Assembly: GCA_010093515.1 (NCBI GenBank)
Contig: MU001670.1
Location: forward strand, 1,466,177 to 1,530,176
DNA: 64,000 bases
Direction of reading: 5' to 3'
DNA from: Lineolata rhizophorae
Taxonomy: Eukaryota > Ascomycota > Dothideomycetes > Lineolatales > Lineolataceae
Positions 57,401 to 64,000 of this stretch are shown in pieces. Numbering within the stretch: position 1 is the stretch's first letter; each line of letters opens with the position of its first letter. The notes below the pieces were generated by a model. That model saw only the letters and a list, made by a program, of their open reading frames with translations. It was not told the origin of the DNA and made no database searches. A program made the translations under genes and the position numbers.

Positions 57401-59903
57401 CCGGTCTATTCCGCATCTTTCTATCGTCGGTTGGAGTCCCAATGGTGGCCGTGGTAGCCATGTCCGCAAAGGTAGCAAATGTGCTTGCCGAGCTTGACCC
57501 GCTATTCTCGTTGTTTCTAGCTTCGTCGAGGCGGCGGCGGCGCTTCTCGTGGTCGGCAAGTAGGCCCTTCCACGACGGCAAAGCTCCACTGTTTGTGCTT
57601 CCATCATTGTCCTGACTCATCTGCGCCGGGACGGCGCGGTCCATCGTCGGCGTTGACGGCACAGGAGGCAGCGGAGAGTTGAACGGATGGCGATGTCCAT
57701 CCATCGCGCTCAACATTTGCATCCCCGACGGCAGTGACGGTAGACCCGGCGGTGCGGACGGCACGTTGCCCCAGGCCGAGGCCAGTGGTTCGGCATGCTT
57801 GTACGACGACAGACCGCGCAGACGGTCCACGGCACCCCCGAAACGGCGGTTGATGAGTTCGTTTGGGGTGGCCATCTCTTTTTCCTCAGCGTCCCGACGC
57901 GCTTCTTGACGTAACTGCCTGAATTGCGTATGCGCCTTACGCTCCGCTTCCTCTTCGGCGTGCTTGCGTAGGCGCTGGTGCCGCAGTGCGTTATGCTCCT
58001 CCTCTTCGTCTTCTTCAGCCTCTCGCGCATCACGTTCCGCAATACGCGGTAGGAGCTCTCTATCCAGCGCAGAAATGCTCGCGAGCCGCTGCTGACGACG
58101 GGCGTCCGGAATGTTGTCGCTCTGGGTCTCATTCTTCTCATTTTTCTCTCGCCTGTCCACAGCATTGAGATCTTGCATGTCTTGGCCCTGTCCTAACTCT
58201 GTCGCCAAAGCCGCAAGATCTATGTCTCCGTCCATCTGTGCCGGTGGAGCAAGCGTCTTGATGCGTCGCTGGCGCCGCTCTTTCTTGATCTCGCGCTCCC
58301 ACTTCGCTTGTTCTTCCTCCGCTTCCCGAGCAGCGCGTCGTGCTGCCGCAGCAGCCATCTGATAGCACAGACGCTCATGCACGATGGCACTCCGGCTCGG
58401 ACGGCCGGGATGCATGACATTTGCTCCACTCGCAACATCGGCAGGACGACTGACGGTTTGCTTTGGATGTTGCAGCTGCTCTTCGCGATTCGGCGGAACA
58501 TACACACCAAGCGTGCTCCCGAGCTGCGTCTGTACTTCGTAGCGGTTCGCACAGCCAGCGAGCAGCTTGGGCACGGCGTCGAGGACGATGGCCGCATCGA
58601 CTGGACCGCTGTCGATAGATTCAGGCTTCCTGGGCGAGTTGTTTGGCGTAGGTGCCTTGTTCGAAATCGAGGGCGGCGACGCCTTGTCCCTGCTATTCTC
58701 CAATGCGGCGCGAACTTGGTCAGATATGATCTGCGATACCTTTCGCGCAGGCTGCGGCGTCGCCGGAGACGAAGACTTGGCCTTGTTTCCTTCTGAGGAC
58801 CCTGCTCGGTGCCATGGAACGTACGTGACAGCAGGTTGATCGCCCACGAGCCGAGCCCTCAAGCCATTTATGCTGCTGCCGCGACTGCCGCTGCTGCCGC
58901 CATCGGCGCTCAGACTCCGCCTAGAAGATATTCGGCCTGACATGGTAGCGCGGCGGCTACGCGGCAAAGCGTCGTTCCTGTCAGTGTCGTCGTTCGTACT
59001 GGAACTGGCACCGTTGCTCTTGTTGGCGTTCGCATCAGCGATGGCACTGGTGCTCGCGATACGGGCGCGGTAACGATGGAACGACGGCATGGCCGCGGGC
59101 GTGCCCGTCGCAGTGGAGGGCGACATGCTGGTGGTCGCGAGGCCTGGTGGAGCGAGAATCGGCACGTTCGCCAAAGGATTGCGGAGCAAGGACGCCGGCC
59201 CTGTCGCGGTCGAAGACGAGGCGTTTGCCGACGTGGAGTCACTCTTCGAGAGCGTAGGCCGCAAGGATGGATTCTTGCTGTCGCGCCGGGCGCGGGGGGC
59301 AATGTGGCTGCTGGGAGGAGCGCGACGACGCGGCTGGGGTTGGTGCGGTGCGTGCGGCGGGCTTTGCGAGTGCGGTTGCTTCGTCGTGGGCATTGGGTCG
59401 CGAGCCGTGGTTTCACACTCGTCCCCGCCGCCGACCCAGATGACGGTCTCGACGCTATCGCCGCTGCTATCACTGTCCTCGTTGTCGTTATCGTCGCGAC
59501 GGCTCCCGTCGCGAGCTCGCAGTGATTCTAGTTTGGAGAGGACGTAAGTGCTTTCGCTGTTATAACAGACAGGTTTCGCGCCGAAGGCGGCGCGCCAAAC
59601 GTCGTGCCACTCTTCTTGCTGCAGGTCGGCGGCGATGGCGGAGGGGAAGAGCGGCTCGAGCCGCGGGTGCAAGAACTTGGCCGTGTGAATGGACGGTGCA
59701 CGCATGCCGCCATGGGCGTAGGAGCCTCCTACGGGCGGGGTGAAGAACGCACCTGGCGTCACGCTGGACGCGATGATGGGGGTTGTCGAGACCGGCGGCA
59801 GCCTCAGCGGCACCGGTTGCTGGATGGTGCCGGTGGTGCCAGGGCTGTCGTTACCACCATTGCCTTTGTCCAGCCGGGCCGGGCCGCCGTGACCGGTGGA
59901 CAT
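54402..59903 (-). CDS. Large coiled-coil, Gly-rich protein of unknown function
   Basis: Two exons, 54980-59903 and 54402-54910, with a 69-nt intron (GTGAGT donor, CGCAG acceptor), encode 1810 residues. I recognise no named family. Visible order: N-terminal block FLHPRLEPLFPSAIAADL and VWRAAFGAKPVCYNSESTYV, which looks folded; long Ser/Thr/Asn-rich disordered stretches; two charged coiled coils (Ala/Glu/Arg-rich, around EAEEEQAKWEREIKKERRQR and the EEAERKAHTQFRQLRQEARR region); a segment SYLHTYNNYLDSMNSFSFLD; a Gly/Met/Pro-rich low-complexity run (about residues 1480-1560); then MNHLWGVVQQLSEALAENRA (from Met1567) and, after the intron, a long C-terminal helix with LVADYENALALTLDKLRPF and VEHAEWQAGLGRVAKWARLA. 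The ordered C-terminal part looks conserved in filamentous ascomycetes from memory. First in-frame ATG used (59903); an upstream GTG is in frame. Confidence 0.8.
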
Positions 59904-61244
59904 AACGGCTATAGTGGCGTGTTTTCCTACCGATCTATAGGCGGTGAGCTTGGTCCGGTTGGTAGGGTGTGGTAAGTCGCGTTGGTGCTGGAGAGGAGAA
60001 GTTTGCGCCGACACGTACTATTTTGGAAGCGTGAGGCAGGAATGTTCTGCTCTGGACGTGTGAGGAGGAACTGTCTCTAATGCGGCCGGGGTAGGCACAT
60101 TAGCGTCATTGCATGCAGCGCGGATGGGCGTTCCGTGGAACTCACCTGTCGGTTGCGGTGGTGATGCGTTTTGTTGTTGAGTCTGTGTGCGTGCACTCCG
60201 ATAACATTGACTCGGACGCGCCCGCCGGCGGAGACCGGAATAACGTTAAGTTTTTCCGGGAGTATCTGCCTTTCGGAATCGTACCTTCCTTTACGACATC
60301 TCCCTCTACCATCGAAATCACATGATCACATTCACATGACTAGGACTTTATCTGCGTGCATCTGCTGGCTGGGATTATACTAGCATGCACAGAACATAGC
60401 TTGGATATTGGACGACATCTTTCGATTGGTTCTATGCTATTACTCTAGAGTAATGCCTGTTGTTAGTAGTCTCATGCGTTGTCAGACATTTGGGATATTG
60501 TTTATGACAGCATGATTCGTTCCAACTGTCAATATTTCGATAGTATACCTCGCAAGCTACGAAGTATACACGAGCATCTCGACATATTGCGCGTGGTTTA
60601 TAATAACGCGTTTCTATAGATATATGTTTTGCCGGGTTAGCAGTATCTAGGTGCGAAACTATGCGATAGGCCAAACATTAGTTCGATACTACCATGGGCA
60701 GCTCATAACTGGGCGGATTTATTGCTAAAGATCCTAGTTTTAACTGAAAAATTCCATTTTGAAAAGAACTAGAACGCACGACACCAGGTTAATATGCTCA
60801 GAGTTGCACCATCTCACGCTTTCATGTTACGAAAGTACAACGATAAGCTGGATCTTAGACCACGAACACTCCATGATCGGTTTCTGCATGTAGCTCCAAA
60901 ACCTGAATAATGACTTGGACTAGAAACTAAGAAGATCCCACAAGCAAAGACAGACTCCGAAGTAGGATCTATCTTCAACCCACGCTGAGAATGCGAATCA
61001 AAGACTGTGCTAAGATACAAGACCCCCTTCTCGAGGACCAGTCGATACTTCGTAGTGATGGTATTCTACTCCGCGGTTGATGCCAGCTAGCTCTCCGCTG
61101 TAATACCCAGCCATTTCAGCCGATCCCATCTTGACCACACATTTTGTCCTTGCGACCAGAACTGACCTAAGCACCAGCAAACTCTCTTCTCTCCCTCCTG
61201 TGGCTCGCCTCCCGCATCTTCATCGCGCCACCTATATGTCATCT
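59904..61244. other. Spacer between two minus-strand genes
   Basis: 1.3 kb holding the promoter of the coiled-coil gene (left part) and the 3' end of the window-edge gene. 60310-61020 is AT-rich. No gene or repeat supported. Confidence 0.6.
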
Positions 61245-64000
61245 CTACATATCCATACTCGTTCCGGCATCCCCAACATTACCACTCCCAGCACCACCCC
61301 CGCCCCTTCCCCTACCAGGACTAAAAGCCAACTCGCCATAGCCATTGCATGTACGTCCTCTACCTGCATCCCCATTCCGTCCTACCGACAACGCCTCCTG
61401 ATCTCGGCTATCTTCTTGCCTCTCCTCCGGCCGTATCACATACTCAATCTCTTCCCGCTCCAGCCCAAACGCTCTCTCCGACTCGGTCATTCCCAAACTC
61501 TCGTGACTCCAGGGCGGATCCGCCTCCATGTAATCATAGGCACATTCTAGACCCCATATCCACTCCATCGTGTGCATCCTGCGCAAGCTGTGAATGGCAT
61601 TTCTGCGCTCTTCCGCCTCGTCCCCCTCATCGGCATACTCTCGCTCAGTGATAGTCAGATCGGGGAAGGTTAGCTCGGGGAGACTTGGCTCCCTCTCAGT
61701 GGGTGTCTGACGGGTGCGCTGTTCGCGGGGCAGCCAGAACGGGGCGCCGTCGGCGTATACGCGAGGGGGAGCGAAGAGAGGAGAGTTGGGAGGAGCACGG
61801 GCTGGAGGAGAGTTCCGTCGTCGGGGAGAGCGGGCTGGAGACCGGCGGTCCTGTTGCACGTGGAATGGGGGGCTCGCAGAACGAGGGGAAACAAAGTAAC
61901 ATGGCGGCGGGCGACGTCGGCGGCGTTGAAAAGAAGAACTCCTTGATGGTTCTGCTGGCGGAGGCCCAGACTGTTGGGAGTCGTGAAACGGATCTTGTTC
62001 GCTGATCTCCCTTTGCAGTGTAGAACAAAGTGGAGGCGATGAACCTCTTAACTTTTCTATTGACCGCGAGTTAGAAGAAGACAAGCTGCATGACCGGCCT
62101 GTGGTAGAGGGTTGCGCCACTCCTGGTTGTGGTTGGCCGCATGGTGGCACACTCCCCCGTAGGCTTGACTGACTGTGTGATGAAGTAGACGTCTGCTGTG
62201 GCGCACTGAAGGGCTGTCCTTGCGAACTTTGTGCCTGAAGCGGGCTCGATCCACCGACCGCGGCATCCTGAGCCTGAATACTGTGCTGTTGAGGCGTGGG
62301 AATCTGTTGACGTGTCTGTAGTGGCGGGTGCGCTCCAGGTGAAACGATTCCTGATAGCAAAGTGCCTCTAGTAGTCATTGTGCCCTGCCACGAAGATCCA
62401 GATCGTCCAGAAGGTCCGACTGGTACATCAGATCTATTATCACTGATATTGGCGCCCATTTGCCCCGTCTCATTTCTATGTCTCGGACTACCTTCATTAG
62501 GACCAGTTACCCTGTCATGGTCAGTCATCCCGCCGTGCCTAATACCTCGGTTTTCGTTGCCTCTGTGCTGCGCCGCGCTTGGACCTTGTCCCACCTGTAG
62601 GCGGCTGTCCGATCTATTCTGCAGCCTGACATCGTGCAGAACAGGACGTCCCTGAAAACAATTCGGGGACGGAGCTGAAAATGTCGGTTCCCAAATGCTA
62701 GGCTTCGAAGGGCTCCAAAGACTCGGGTCCTCAGGCCGATGTAGGCCTGACGTGTACGAGGCGAGAGTGAAGGGCCAAGAAAAAGTCTGCCGGAGAATTT
62801 TTCGCTCCTGGAGCTCTGGCAGAGGCACATCAGTTACAGGTTGGTCCCATATGCGGACAATGTTAGGGGAAGAAAAAGCGACGGAAGGCCGAAGAGCAGA
62901 ATTAGTCTCTAGTCTAGGCCTAAAATGTAGATCAGAAGTGAAGTGCTCTTTCGGTCCAGCCTGTAGGTGGGCGGGTCGAAGCGGCCTTGCGTTTTCTGCT
63001 TCAGACCCTTCTAGAAGTTGTCTCGTAGGAAGTTGTAGCGGGTGAAGCTCCTCCGCTTGAGGTTCTTCTCTATGAAACGGAGGCGTTTGAGAAGGCTGTC
63101 GTTTTCGATCCTCCACTTTAGATTTCTGCGCTTCAGGGAATGACCGCGTATTGGGCGGAGAGTTTGTTTGAGGGCCGCAAGCCGAAGGCTTCTCCAGAAA
63201 AGGTTTCTTAGCCTGAGAATGTGTTGTAATAGGCTGTGAACTAGAAGACTTAAGAGCGCTGGCGTAAGACATCCGAAGCGGAGAGGGCGTTCGCGCAGGT
63301 TTTGAAGGCTCTGCTACTTGAGTCGGCCTCGAAAGCCCGACTGGTAGACGATTTCTTGAGGTACACCCCAAAGGCCCGGACGGTGGACGCTGGCTTAGGT
63401 TTTGCCGCGACGGTCCAGCCGGTGGACGATATCTCAGGCCACACTCATATATGGCTCGACCAGGGAGCGAGGAGGGAACGAAAGTTTTTGGTTGTGACGT
63501 AAGGCGCCCTGTTTGCGCCTTAGGATCAAGGCTGGTGTCCTGCGATTTTCCTTGATTGCCAGTCTGTTGATTTATCGGGGGGACCTGAGCTGCCTTTGGT
63601 TGCTTGTGGATTGAGTCTTGAAGCTTCTCTGGGCAGTTAGTGCGCGGTAGTGGGGCAGCATTGCTAGACCTCAGGTTTTGTTGCTCAGGCTGCTTCCTCT
63701 CCAGTGGAGCCTGTCGATACAGCTCTACGCCGGTATGAGGAGATTCGGCTGTGTGTTGAGTGCTCTGCGGCTCTAGCTTCCTTTTTTTTTTCGGGCCCTC
63801 CTCTCGTTGCTGTCGATATGTCACAAGTGTAAATGGGGCCCCCCTGCTGTCACTTTCTTCAACGTATTCCTCCTCTGGAACCTCGTGTTTTGGTCCTTCA
63901 CTCTTCGATTCCTTGGTTTTCGGGGGCTCTTCCTTATCACCTTTTTGGGCCTTCTCTTGTCTCTTCCTTTGTCTCCTCTTCTCCTTTTTTCTCTGCTGTC
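61245..64000 (-). CDS. Disordered NLS-bearing protein, 5' end outside window
   Basis: Minus-strand frame open from the right window edge to a TAG ending at 61245: at least 918 codons with no intron needed, too long for chance in DNA of this composition. The true start lies beyond 64000. I recognise no family. Seen: a Lys/Arg/Glu-rich edge segment; GPKKKRKLE near residue 70 of the visible part, a classical SV40-like nuclear signal; Pro/Gln/Ser/Arg-rich disorder throughout; loose repeats of R-P-P-x-G-P-S-R type at about 63330-63440; an SSSFQRRRRRPPP basic patch; and one ordered-looking part near the end, LRRMHTMEWIWGLECAYDYM followed by ESERAFGLEREEIEYVIRPE. It ends in a Gly/Arg-rich tail. A nuclear, possibly RNA- or chromatin-linked role is a guess from composition only. 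Confidence 0.65.
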   Translation of the reverse strand, partial: QQRKKEKRRQRKRQEKAQKGDKEEPPKTKESKSEGPKHEVPEEEYVEESDSRGAPFTLVTYRQQREEGPKKKRKLEPQSTQHTAESPHTGVELYRQAPLERKQPEQQNLRSSNAAPLPRTNCPEKLQDSIHKQPKAAQVPPINQQTGNQGKSQDTSLDPKAQTGRLTSQPKTFVPSSLPGRAIYECGLRYRPPAGPSRQNLSQRPPSGPLGCTSRNRLPVGLSRPTQVAEPSKPARTPSPLRMSYASALKSSSSQPITTHSQAKKPFLEKPSACGPQTNSPPNTRSFPEAQKSKVEDRKRQPSQTPPFHREEPQAEELHPLQLPTRQLLEGSEAENARPLRPAHLQAGPKEHFTSDLHFRPRLETNSALRPSVAFSSPNIVRIWDQPVTDVPLPELQERKILRQTFSWPFTLASYTSGLHRPEDPSLWSPSKPSIWEPTFSAPSPNCFQGRPVLHDVRLQNRSDSRLQVGQGPSAAQHRGNENRGIRHGGMTDHDRVTGPNEGSPRHRNETGQMGANISDNRSDVPVGPSGRSGSSWQGTMTTRGTLLSGIVSPGAHPPLQTRQQIPTPQQHSIQAQDAAVGGSSPLQAQSSQGQPFSAPQQTSTSSHSQSSLRGSVPPCGQPQPGVAQPSTTGRSCSLSSSNSRSIEKLRGSSPPLCSTLQREISEQDPFHDSQQSGPPPAEPSRSSSFQRRRRRPPPCYFVSPRSASPPFHVQQDRRSPARSPRRRNSPPARAPPNSPLFAPPRVYADGAPFWLPREQRTRQTPTEREPSLPELTFPDLTITEREYADEGDEAEERRNAIHSLRRMHTMEWIWGLECAYDYMEADPPWSHESLGMTESERAFGLEREEIEYVIRPEERQEDSRDQEALSVGRNGDAGRGRTCNGYGELAFSPGRGRGGGGAGSGNVGDAGTSMDM

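Overview
This window looks like nuclear DNA from a filamentous ascomycete (Pezizomycotina; Sordariomycetes-like, but the class is inferred and not proven). The grounds are: short spliceosomal introns, mostly 57-132 nt, with GT..AG ends and CTAAC/GCTAAC branch sites; a Zn2Cys6 regulator of the FacB/Cat8 type; a fungal multi-domain phospholipase C; high GC with CT-rich 5' leaders; and 2-6 kb gene-poor spacers. I see no CRISPR array, no rRNA, no convincing tRNA and no recognisable transposon or viral relic. One run of N (52556-52649) marks an assembly gap.

Layout. 1-6258: gene-poor, GC-rich spacer ending in a long pyrimidine-rich leader. 6259-9747 (+): phosphoinositide-specific phospholipase C. 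12292-13247 (-) and 13772-17348 (+): a divergent pair, the U3 snoRNP protein IMP4 and the nonsense-mediated-decay helicase UPF1. About 18.7-24.5 kb is visibly more AT-rich and holds a degenerate SRPK-like pseudokinase (20162-21516, +) and a six-exon GH27 alpha-galactosidase with an RDEL C-terminus (21967-23849, -). The alpha-galactosidase shares a divergent promoter with a PP2A activator/PTPA (24705-26135, +). 28149-30463 (-) is the CDC14 phosphatase and 31421-34255 (+) a SET-domain lysine methyltransferase, again divergent. 34256-39213 is a long spacer in front of the FacB/Cat8-type acetate regulator (39214-42748, +). 46841-48194 (-) is KTI12, the Elongator-associated ATPase. 51489-52526 (+) encodes a low-complexity Ala/His/Gln-rich protein. 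54402-59903 (-) encodes a 1810-residue coiled-coil/Gly-rich protein of unknown function. A further unknown, NLS-bearing, disordered protein starts beyond the right edge and ends at 61245 (-).

How the genes relate. They are mostly unlinked housekeeping and regulatory functions: RNA biogenesis and decay (IMP4, UPF1, KTI12 through tRNA modification), phosphatase and kinase signalling (PTPA, CDC14, PLC, pseudokinase), and carbon-source control (FacB, alpha-galactosidase, both with CreA-type sites upstream). There is no biosynthetic cluster. Exon structures were rebuilt by eye from splice signals, reading phase and family motifs. The most unusual points are: the pseudokinase lacking catalytic Asp, Asn and DFG; the RDEL tail on a secreted-type glycosidase; two genes whose first coding exon is only 6 nt; a 675-nt last intron in the SET gene that stays open in frame for 103 codons and would add membrane helices; and a UPF1 intron whose retention creates an immediate stop.
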